Source: JAXMBX01 sp046349635
Lineage (GTDB): Bacteria > Planctomycetota > Planctomycetia > Planctomycetales > Planctomycetaceae
Reading direction: 5' to 3'
Assembly (NCBI GenBank): GCA_046349635.1
Contig: JAXMBX010000031.1
Location: 1-60,686, forward strand
DNA length: 60,686 nt
Shown: positions 17,179 to 25,507 of the stretch, one piece after another
Layout: each line of letters opens with the position of its first letter
Numbering within the stretch: position 1 is the first letter of the stretch
Position numbers and translations under genes: made by a program
Notes under the pieces: model-generated
Told to the model about the DNA's origin: nothing
Databases searched by the model: none
The model's input: only the letters and a program-made list of their open reading frames with translations

Positions 17179-17575
17179 TCCATGCGTTATCGAGGGTCTG
17201 CGTTAGCGAAGTTATGCGGTCAAAGGGTGTGGGGAGATTATCGGTCAAAGAGGCCCGATGAGCGAGCTTCCAAGGGGGTCTTGAGTTTAGCGATTATGCC
17301 AGATTTTCCGAGGAAAGCGACCCTGCGGATGAGTCGATCCGTAGCGATTGTAGCGCGCAATGTATCGATTGTAACGCCTTTGCGGGCAGGAGGTTCGAAA
17401 AAACAAGTACCACCGTGATATCCGCTAGTAAAAGACTCACCGATGCGATCGTTACCAGCCGAAAAGTTGTACTGCTCGTTCCCCGGAACCTGATCGGGAG
17501 TCGGAGTCCGGGAACGTCGGAAAACACCAATCCTCGAGTCAGATTTGACTGCGGGGAAGACCAAGGAGGGGAGCC
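17179..17575. other. Divergent intergenic region between topoisomerase gene and secreted-protein gene
   Basis: These 397 bases must hold the promoters of both flanking genes. No gene was recognised. A pair of near-identical 14-mers lies inside (listed separately), and a partial third copy (TAGCGATTATGCC) begins at 17288. Just before 17576 there is a strong ribosome binding site (AAGGAGGGG). Confidence 0.5.
17342..17376. repeat. Direct repeat of a 14-mer with 21-base period
   Basis: TAGCGATTGTAGCG (17342-17355) and TATCGATTGTAACG (17363-17376) differ at two positions and are offset by exactly 21 bases, two helical turns. Such spacing fits two regulator dimers on one face of the helix. No known operator was recognised. 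Confidence 0.4.
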
Positions 17576-18112
17576 ATGTCACGAAAACTATTTGGAACAG
17601 CCGTTCTGTTGCTGCCTTTGCTGGCACTGCAGACTGCCCGGGCCCAGGACAACGGGGGCCAGCCCGCGTTGATTAATCCTTCCGCCCCCGCAGCGACGTA
17701 TTTCGATCCGCGCACCTATTCGATCACCGACAGCAATCCGGTGCAACAGACGACGGCCGCTGCGGCGCAGCCCGCGCCCGCTCCGATGATTCAGCCGGTC
17801 CCGGCCGCTCCGGACGGAAACTATCCGATCCTGAATGCTCCGCTGTATCCCTGCCCCCGTCCCAATATTCCCCCGGGAGTCGGGACGACGGTGATCACGA
17901 ACCCGGCCCTCGCGCCGCACGAAATGCTCTACCCGCACAAAACCACGGGCCTGTACGGACCGTTTTATCACAAGACCTATCGCGGCTGGATCCTGACTCC
18001 CCTGGGAGTTTACAAGACCGAGAAGCGGAAGCTGACCGGGACCACCGTGGAAGTGAACTACAAGGGGCACATCTCTCCGTTCGCGTTGTTCTTCCCCCCC
18101 GTCGGACGCTGA
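17576..18112 (+). CDS. Small secreted planctomycete protein, Pro/Ala-rich
   Basis: A 178-residue protein with a clear signal peptide (MSRKLFGTAVLLLPLLALQT, cleavage probably after ARA-QD) and a strong AAGGAGGGG ribosome site. A Pro/Ala-rich linker (about 55-80) is followed by a conserved-looking C-terminal half: YPHKTTGLYGPFYHKTYRGW, ILTPLGVYKTEKRKLTGTTV and HISPFALFFPP. I do not recognise a named family. It is the first of three consecutive small exported proteins. Confidence 0.75.
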   Translation: MSRKLFGTAVLLLPLLALQTARAQDNGGQPALINPSAPAATYFDPRTYSITDSNPVQQTTAAAAQPAPAPMIQPVPAAPDGNYPILNAPLYPCPRPNIPPGVGTTVITNPALAPHEMLYPHKTTGLYGPFYHKTYRGWILTPLGVYKTEKRKLTGTTVEVNYKGHISPFALFFPPVGR

Positions 18113-18443
18113 CGCGAGTTGGCGTCCCGTCGGAATCGAAGGTATTCGCAATATTTCCGCCGCGACAGCGACTCCACTCAAACAGGAAATTGCTGTCGTT
18201 GACGGAATCCCGCGGCAAGCAGTCCAGAACCTGGCCGAGTTCCCCGTTCGCGTGACGGACCTCGACAGCGGGTGCTGATTGCCGGGGAAGAGAGGGAAGC
18301 TGAAGAGATATTCAACCGGCGAATCCGTGTGGAGCGGGAGCAGCCGGAGGTGTTAGAGATTCGTCGAACCTGAAAAGCAAGGAGCAATTCCCGGCGGGTT
18401 GCCTCGTAAGCAATCCCCCGCGACAGGGGATGAGAGGAAAATC
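18113..18443. other. Intergenic stretch between secreted-protein genes
   Basis: No gene was recognised. A short dyad GGACGC...GCGTCC overlaps the end of the preceding gene (about 18104-18127). GAGAGGA just before 18444 is the ribosome site of the next gene. Confidence 0.35.
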
Positions 18444-19136
18444 ATGTTGCTGAAAACACTACGACGGGGGCGGATGCTGGCCCTGGGACTGTTGCTCACG
18501 AGTGTCGGCACGGCATTCGGCGAGGGTCCGCAAGGGCGTGCCGGATATGCCACACTGGAAGACGAACCTGACGTCGCACAGTTCAACAGTATTGTGCCGA
18601 CGAATGCCACTCAATCGCGAGTGATGCCGACGAACTACTCCTGCCCGGTTCCCGCTTTCGGGACCGTTCAGCCGCAGTTCGGCCCGAGCGTCGCTCCTCA
18701 GGTTGGAGCCGGTCCTTACGGCCCGGATTATGCCACCCGGCGTCCGTCCGAGCGGGGATACGTGACGTTTAACGAAAAACCCGGAGGTCGTTGCTGCGGT
18801 CCTCGCGGAGCGTGGTACAACGCCGAATTCTGGGGAAATCAAACCTCCCGCTTCCGCTGCCGCAATCAGGTTCAGAGCCAGCGGCTGGCGAATGGCCTGG
18901 GATGCACGTTCGCGTTTGCTTCCCCGCTGCTGTGGTGGGATGCCGGTGCCCGCAAGGACATCATCGCCGTGAACCCCGGCTACAGCGATCCGCGCGATTC
19001 CGAACTGTACTCCGCCCAGGGCTACGGTGTGCCGATTGCGGTCCCGCTGGCCCCCGTCGTGCGGGATACCTACAACTACGGCTGGGGGATGCCTGCGTCC
19101 CGCCTGACCCCGGTCGCGACGCACGCCGTCCCATAA
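18444..19136 (+). CDS. Small secreted planctomycete protein, Cys/Trp/Tyr-containing
   Basis: A 230-residue protein starting at ATG 18444 (GAGAGGA upstream); a 15-codon longer frame would spoil the signal peptide MLLKTLRRGRMLALGLLLTS. The mature part has a CCGPRGAW motif, NAEFWGNQTSRFRCRNQVQS, and an aromatic stretch (FASPLLWWDAGARKDIIAVN, then DTYNYGWGMPASRLTP). No enzymatic motif or named family was seen. It lies between two other small exported proteins on the same strand. Confidence 0.75.
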   Translation: MLLKTLRRGRMLALGLLLTSVGTAFGEGPQGRAGYATLEDEPDVAQFNSIVPTNATQSRVMPTNYSCPVPAFGTVQPQFGPSVAPQVGAGPYGPDYATRRPSERGYVTFNEKPGGRCCGPRGAWYNAEFWGNQTSRFRCRNQVQSQRLANGLGCTFAFASPLLWWDAGARKDIIAVNPGYSDPRDSELYSAQGYGVPIAVPLAPVVRDTYNYGWGMPASRLTPVATHAVP

Positions 19137-19198
19137 TTCGTGACCTGGACCTTCTCTGTTGACATGCACATTCAAACTTACCGATCGCGGAGATCGAC

Positions 19199-19729
19199 AT
19201 GAAACTCTTAAAACCAAAAATCGTGGCGGGTGTCATCCTGAGTGGAGTCACCCTGGCACTGGCGATGACCTGCGTCGCCAACGCGGCGGGTCCGATTCAA
19301 CAAGCGGGGCTCTTCTCACGCATGAATACCTCCGACGGGGGATACGATGCGGGTGGCTCTGACGGAGGCGACTGTCCCTACTGCAACGGCTGCCAGGGCT
19401 GGAATGGACGCGGGATTGGAGGCTGCTGCCGCTGCCGGGTCAGCGTCGCTGCTCCGGGCCTTCCCGCCGTTCGCCGCTACCCCAAGGTTTACCAGAACTA
19501 CTGGGCGGATCACCTGTATAAGGATCCGGGTTCCGCGGTCCGCGTGACCGGGGGTCCCACGTATCCGATGGTCCACACGCCGACCGACACGACCCAGCTC
19601 GGGTTTTATCCGGTCACCGTTCCGTACTTCCACTATCGTCCTGAAATGCTCCCGCCCGCTCCGTCCCCCAACTGGGTGACGCGAGTCGGATACGGTCGCG
19701 GGAATGGCGGTTGCCCGAACTGCCAGTAA
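19199..19729 (+). CDS. Small secreted Cys/Gly-rich planctomycete protein
   Basis: A 176-residue protein with the signal peptide MKLLKPKIVAGVILSGVTLA and a cleavage site near ANA-AG. A Gly/Cys-rich segment (GGDCPYCNGCQGW and GGCCRCRVS) has paired cysteines that could form disulfides or bind metal. Then come VYQNYWADHLYKDPGSAVRV, a proline-rich FHYRPEMLPPAPSPNW and a terminal GGCPNCQ. No named family. A strong terminator follows at 19804-19860, closing the three-gene block. Confidence 0.75.
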   Translation: MKLLKPKIVAGVILSGVTLALAMTCVANAAGPIQQAGLFSRMNTSDGGYDAGGSDGGDCPYCNGCQGWNGRGIGGCCRCRVSVAAPGLPAVRRYPKVYQNYWADHLYKDPGSAVRVTGGPTYPMVHTPTDTTQLGFYPVTVPYFHYRPEMLPPAPSPNWVTRVGYGRGNGGCPNCQ

Positions 19730-19803
19730 TCAGAACATCCTGAAACAGGCTTGATAACGGGTCCGGAGCAACACTGAGACTCTCCCGAACGGACCTGTTC
19801 CAA

Positions 19804-19860
19804 GAAACCGCCGAGGCATGACTACCGGCTCCTCAGTCATCTCGGCGGTTTTCTTTTCTT
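19804..19860 (+). terminator. Strong terminator, probably bidirectional
   Basis: AAACCGCCGAG pairs with CTCGGCGGTTT, and inside it ATGACT pairs with AGTCAT around an 11-base loop, followed by TTCTTTTCTTT. The reverse strand also ends in TTTCTT, so it may serve the convergent lactonase gene as well. Confidence 0.85.
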
Positions 19861-19882
19861 TGCCGGAGAATCAGACTTCGGC

Positions 19883-21032
19883 TCAGGGCTTCACGAAGCG
19901 GATGCAGACGGGTCGACCGACCGAAACTGCCTCACCGGTCGGAGTCAGCTCCCCGGTCTGCGGGTCAATCTTGAAGACCACGATGTTGTCGCTGTCCTGG
20001 CCTTCCGCCAGCAGATACGTCCCCGTCGGATCGATATTGAAGTTCCGCGGAGTCTTAATCAGCCCCTTGCCGAATTGGCCAAGGGAAGTCAGGAAGCCAT
20101 TTGCGGGATTCACCGTGAACGCGGCAATCGTGTCGAAGCCCCGGTTCGAACCGTACAGGAACTTTCCGGAAGGATGCACGACGACCTCGGCCGTGGAATA
20201 GCCGGTGCGGTTAATGCCCATCGGAACCGTGGAGATCGTCTGCACGGGATTCAGCGCCGGTCTGCGAGTCGAAGTCGAAGACCGTGACGCTCAGCTCCGC
20301 CTCATTAATGGCATAACACTGTTTTCCGTTGGGGTGCATCGCGAAGTGCCGTGGGGCGGCATCCGGAGCGGTCAGACCGGAGGGAGGCGTGTTCGGGGTC
20401 AGCGTCCCTTTCTCCGCATCGTACTTGTAGATGAAGACCTGATCGACTCCGGCATCGCAGACAAACGCGAATCTGGCGGAGGGATCGAGGTTGATGGAGT
20501 GGGCGAGAGGGCGCCTTGGTCTTTCCCGGTCGCTGCACGGAGGATGCTGGGCATGGCCGGTCCGCTCTCCGAGGGTGCCGTCCGGCAGTATCGGAAGGAC
20601 GGTGGCGTTGCCTCCGCTGTAGTTTGCAACCAGCACGTGCTTGCCGGCAGGATCGACAATCAGGTGACAGGGCCCCGCGCCGCCGCTTGATTTCTGGTTC
20701 AGAAACTTAAGCTGCCCCTCCGCATCAATCGCAAACGCGGCGACCGTTCCCCCCCCGGATTCATTGACCGCGTAGAGAAACTTCTGGCTGGGATGCAGAG
20801 CAACAAATGAGGGGCTCTCGGCTTCGACCGCCAGAATCGGCTCACTGAGCTTCCCGCTCGCCAGATCGAGTTCGCTCCGGTAGATTCCCTTGCTCTTGGG
20901 GGAGTTGTAGGTCCCGATATAAAAGCGGAGCTTGCCGGCGGGCTTCTGATCAGCCGAGGTGGACGCGGGAGAGAAGGTCATCATCACTCCGGTAAAGGCC
21001 AGGAACAAACAAGCGAATCTGGTCAAATGCAT
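19883..21032 (-). CDS. Secreted 7-bladed beta-propeller lactonase (6-phosphogluconolactonase-like), one frameshift
   Basis: Start ATG 21032 follows GAGG at 9 bases and gives the signal peptide MHLTRFACLFLAFTGVMM. The repeated propeller blades are evident: FYIGTYNSPKSKGIYRSELD, SPSFVALHPSQKFLYAVNES, PCHLIVDPAGKHVLVANYSG, HFAMHPNGKQCYAINEAELS. Near 20260 the frame shifts (one extra base or two missing) and continues AEVVVHPSGKFLYGSNRGFD and RNFNIDPTGTYLLAEGQDSD to the end. Restored, it is about 382 residues, as expected. Family members hydrolyse sugar lactones; the exported planctomycete forms have no known substrate. The usual PHAHS motif reads PLAHS here. Context (a DUF1080 gene next door) suggests sugar work. 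Confidence 0.8.
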
Positions 21033-21230
21033 CAGTTCAATCCTCAAGCAGCCAGGTAAGGTCAAGAACTGTATTTTTCCTCAGGCGGAGACAAATTGCC
21101 AGCCTTGGAAACAATGGAATTCCAGGTCGAGACTTTCTCCGGGACTTTTTCACAGACTCCGTGTTACCATGACGGCTCACGCGGTTCGTCAGCGGCGTCA
21201 TCCAGATCCGGTTGCAGCGGAGAATTCACC

Positions 21231-21932
21231 ATGAAAAACCATGTCAGTCTGACGTTCGGGTTGTTGATCACTCTGGCGGGTCTTGCGGAAGCGGCCGACT
21301 GGTCGGAACAGCAGATCCCGAAGCTCCCCAAAAGCGAAAAAGCCATCCGCCTGTTTAACGGCTTCGACCTCTCCGGCTGGGAAGGTCAGACGGGGAAATA
21401 CTTCCACGTCGATAACGGCATCATCGTCGGCAAGAACTCCCAGGAAAACGCTCCCAAGTCCAGCACATACCTCGTCACCGACCGCCGCTACCGGAACTTC
21501 CGGCTGATCTTCGAAAGCAAGCTCGTGACCAGCGAGATGCACTCCGGCATCGCGTTGTGGGGGCAGACCGTCGAGCGGAACGGCGATCCGTACAGTTACC
21601 TGGGGCATCTGGTGATGTATCCCTCCAATTACGGCTATCACGATCTATACCGCCGCCGGGAGATCTATAAGGACGAAAAAGGGGCCGCGAAAACCGCCGG
21701 GAAACAGCATGACTGGAACCAGATGGAGATTCTGGCCATCGGCAGCCGGATCCGGCACGTGATCAACGGCAAGTTCGTCGCCGACTGGACCGACCCGACT
21801 CCCGAACTGTGCCAGGCGGGACCGATCGGCCTGCAACTGCACTCCAACACGGTCCCGCAGGAGGTGCAGTGGCGGGGGCTGATCCTGACCGTCAATCCGG
21901 AAGACGTGCTCGTGACCGAAGTGAAGCCGTGA
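21231..21932 (+). CDS. Secreted DUF1080 (3-keto-disaccharide hydrolase-like) protein
   Basis: A 233-residue protein starting at ATG 21231 (GCGGAG upstream) with the signal peptide MKNHVSLTFGLLITLAGLAE. The DUF1080 concanavalin-like fold is recognised by IRLFNGFDLSGWEG, the repeated beta-strands ending in NFRLIFESKLVTSEMHSGIA, and QMEILAIGSRIRHVINGKFV, closing with GPIGLQLHSNTVPQEVQWRG. Some members hydrolyse 3-keto-glycosides; most planctomycete copies are untested. It diverges from the lactonase gene. Confidence 0.85.
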   Translation: MKNHVSLTFGLLITLAGLAEAADWSEQQIPKLPKSEKAIRLFNGFDLSGWEGQTGKYFHVDNGIIVGKNSQENAPKSSTYLVTDRRYRNFRLIFESKLVTSEMHSGIALWGQTVERNGDPYSYLGHLVMYPSNYGYHDLYRRREIYKDEKGAAKTAGKQHDWNQMEILAIGSRIRHVINGKFVADWTDPTPELCQAGPIGLQLHSNTVPQEVQWRGLILTVNPEDVLVTEVKP

Positions 21933-21974
21933 GCGACCGGCGCTCGAACTGATTCTTTACTCGTGGAAGACAAC

Positions 21975-23343
21975 ATGGCGACAGCAGTGGCGAGTTCCCT
22001 GGATACGGACTATCGCAAGGCCTTTCCGACGTCAGCGCGGTTGTATGAGGAAGCCTGCCGCGTCTTTCCGGATGGCGTGACGCACGACAGTCGCTTCCTG
22101 AAGCCGTTTCCCGTCTCCATGACGCGCGGGGCGGGAGCCCACAAGTGGGATGCGGACGGTCACCGGCTGATTGACTACTGGATGGGTCACGGCTCACTCA
22201 TTCTCGGCCACAGCCACCCGGCGATGGTCGACGCGGTCCAGAAACAGGCGGCTCTCGGCACGCATCTGGGAGGTTCGCACGAGTTGGAAATCCGCTGGGG
22301 GAAACTCGTCCAGCAATTGATCCCCTCCGCGGAAAAAGTCCGGTTCGTCAGCAGCGGGACGGAGGCGACGCTGATGGCGCTCCGCATCGCGCGGATCGTC
22401 ACCGGACGCCGCAAAGTCCTGAAATTCGCCGGGCATTTCCACGGCTGGCATGACTGGCTGATTCCCGGCGCGGACGGCCCCCATGAGACCGGCGGAAATT
22501 ACGGCATGCCGGGGATTCCGAATGGTGTCATGAGCGATCTGGTGATCGTCCCCCCCAATGATCCCGCCGCACTGGAACAGGCGATCAAAGAGCATCAACC
22601 CGCCTGCGTCATTCTGGAAGGCACAGGGGGACACTGGAGCCTGGTCCCGATGCGGGGGCCATTCCTGAAGCAGGTCCGGACTCTGACGGAGCAGTATCAG
22701 GTGCCGTTGATCTTTGACGAGGTAATCACCGGGTTCCGCGTTTCACCGGGAGGGAGCCAGGCGCACTACGGCATCAAGCCGGACATGACGACGATGGCCA
22801 AGATCCTGGCGGGAGGTCTGCCGGGAGGATGTCTCGCGGGCCGGGCCGATTTGATGGAAGCCCTGCAGATCGAGAACCGCTACCGCCAGAAGATGAAACA
22901 CCCGGGGACTTACAACGGCAATCCGCTCTCCGCCGCGGCGGGGATCGCCGTCTTGCAGGAAGTCGCCCAGGGAGACTGCTGCACGCAAGCCAACCGGATG
23001 GGGGAATTGCTCCGAGCCCGATTGAATGAAGTTTTTGTCCGCAAGCAGGTCAACTGGATCGCCTACGGCGAATTCTCGATGGTGACCGTCTTGCCGGAAT
23101 ACGATGGCCCGCGCCCCGATTCGGACGAGTTTATCCCCTATGGCAATGCCGTGGAAAAACTGGACCGGAAGTTCGACCCCAGGCTGTCGCATGCGTTCCG
23201 GTGCGCGCTGCTGCTCGAAGGAGTGGATTTCTTTGGCTGGCGGGCGATGCTCTCCGCGCGCACACGGCTCAGGACATCGAGCAAACCGGCGCAGGGATTC
23301 GAAGCGGCGATTGAACGGCTGCGCGGGGCGGCTGCTCGGATAA
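21975..23343 (+). CDS. Class III aminotransferase, glutamate-1-semialdehyde aminotransferase-like (indels near the 3' end)
   Basis: A PLP enzyme related to GSA aminomutase. ATG 21975 is preferred (GGAAG upstream) over GTG 21963. Motifs are DYWMGHGSLILGHSHPAMVD, VRFVSSGTEATLMALRIAR, the PLP aspartate in LIFDEVITGFRV, and the Schiff-base Lys in MTTMAKILAGGLPGG. The PLP-stacking and substrate loops look complete. Near 23251 a base is missing and near 23298 one is extra, so 14 residues (after MLSA) are out of frame; the true reading would be AHTAQDIEQTGAG. A third error near 23325-23330 hides the stop at 23341-23343, so the apparent frame runs on to 23645 with about 100 non-homologous residues. 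Corrected length is 455, typical for the family. The substrate is unknown; it need not be the heme-pathway enzyme. Confidence 0.82.
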
Positions 23344-23891
<548 letters not shown>

Positions 23892-25274
23892 TTACACGGA
23901 GGTCTTCAGCCAGGCGCCGCGGTAGTAATACGTCGTGGCCAGGAGACAGCGAATCCAGACATCAACCATCATCCCGGTCCAGGCCCCCAGCAGTCCGCCG
24001 TGCCAATAGATGCCACACAGATATGCCACCGGCAAACGGACGAGCAGCGTTCCGAGGATCGTAAACAGGACCGGGGTGCGCGTATCGCCCGCTCCCCGCA
24101 GGACGCTCGTATAGACGATGAGAAAGACCAGCGGAATCTGGTAAATGGCGAGGTAACGAAACGCCGAAGAACCGATCTCCTGGACGAGGGGATCCCGGTG
24201 CATGATGCGGAAGATCGCGCCGGCCCCGGAAAAGTAAATCACCGCTGTCAGGATCGAGTAACACCCGCAGATAAACGCCGCCCGCTGTCCGTACCGCCAG
24301 GCTTCCAGAGGTTGACCGGCCCCCAGCGAATGCCCCACTAAGGTCGCGGCGGATGTTCCCAATGCCACCGCGGGGAGGTAGGTCAGCGCCTCGATATTGA
24401 TCGCCACCATGTGGGCGGCGTAGTTCGCCCGCCCCAGTTCTCCCGTCGCCAGATTGGCGATGATCATGATGAACAGAAAATGCCCCACCCACATCAACAA
24501 ACCATCCCCCATGGCCGGGATACCGATCCTGAGCATCCGCTGGATCCAGTCCCAGCGGGGAAAGAGGAGGGCAGCCTCAAGTCGCAATCCGCTCCTTCCA
24601 CGCAGTAGGAACAGCAAGGAGACCACAAAGCCGACAATTCGCGCAATGAGTGTCCCCAGGACGATGCCGTAGATCCCCTGGGACGGAACCCCCCAACCGA
24701 AAACCAGGGACGAAGAGGCCAGAATATTGACCCCGTTAACGACCGCCAGAATCGACAGCGGAGTCCGCATGTCCCCCGCTCCCCGCAGGCCTGCATTCGT
24801 CACCAGCGTCAAGCTGTGGAACAGGTGTCCGCACGCCGAAAGCCGCAGGTAGTGAATGCCGATCGCCTCCGTCTCCGGGGACATTCTCCGCAATCCCTGC
24901 AAGTGCGCGAAGTACGGAGCCAGCGTGAAAATGAACAGCCCACTGACCGCCCCGATCACCAGCGCTAGAGGCACGGCCTGATTGTAGGCCAGATTCGACT
25001 GGTCTCCCTGTTTGGCTCCCCAGTGACGGGCGACCAGGGCGCTGGTGCCGATGCCGACGGCGTTAAACATCAGCGTGGCGAGCCAATCGACATACGCGGC
25101 CAGCCCGACCGCGGTGGAAGCACTGGTGCTGATCTGCCCAGCGAGCCAGGTATCGAACAGTCCCACGCAGAAGGCGAGCAGTTGTTCCCCCAGGGCGGGC
25201 ATCGCTAACTGGAACAACCGCTGACTCTGGTAAGCAGCTGTTGACGGATCGTGAGAGGGTGAAGCGGGCTGCAT
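23892..25274 (-). CDS. MATE family multidrug/toxic compound exporter
   Basis: A protein of about 460 residues with 12 hydrophobic segments in two similar halves, the MATE layout. Start ATG 25274 (MQPASPSHDP) is preferred; a longer frame reaches 25505 but its first 77 residues are not membrane-like. Typical motifs include LFDTWLAGQISTSASTAVGL in the first helix region, NAVGIGTSALVARHWGAKQG, and the repeat of LRGAGDMRTPLSI and LRGAGDTRTPVLF. MATE proteins exchange Na+ or H+ for cationic drugs or metabolites. It diverges from dnaX. Confidence 0.88.
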   Translation of the reverse strand: MQPASPSHDPSTAAYQSQRLFQLAMPALGEQLLAFCVGLFDTWLAGQISTSASTAVGLAAYVDWLATLMFNAVGIGTSALVARHWGAKQGDQSNLAYNQAVPLALVIGAVSGLFIFTLAPYFAHLQGLRRMSPETEAIGIHYLRLSACGHLFHSLTLVTNAGLRGAGDMRTPLSILAVVNGVNILASSSLVFGWGVPSQGIYGIVLGTLIARIVGFVVSLLFLLRGRSGLRLEAALLFPRWDWIQRMLRIGIPAMGDGLLMWVGHFLFIMIIANLATGELGRANYAAHMVAINIEALTYLPAVALGTSAATLVGHSLGAGQPLEAWRYGQRAAFICGCYSILTAVIYFSGAGAIFRIMHRDPLVQEIGSSAFRYLAIYQIPLVFLIVYTSVLRGAGDTRTPVLFTILGTLLVRLPVAYLCGIYWHGGLLGAWTGMMVDVWIRCLLATTYYYRGAWLKTSV

Positions 25275-25507
25275 GAAACCTGAGAGCGCTGGGCGCGGGG
25301 GTGAAGAGCCGTGGGGGGTGAAGAGATGTCGGAATTGTAGGAGATCAGAGACTTCGGAACTACCGAACGGCCGAGGGGGGAAGCAAGGGCGAAGGATATT
25401 GACTGTAATTCCTGCCGCAACGCGCGAGTGGTTGCCGGTCCGACTCATTCTCCCCATAATGAAGGGGCGATCTGGCCGCGATTTTTGCCCTCCATCTGAA
25501 ACCACTC

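Noticed and set aside
17238..17627. Minus-strand open frame of 129 codons across the promoter region of the secreted-protein block
   Set aside because: Overlaps the signal-peptide gene at 17576 and its strong ribosome site; no protein-like segments.
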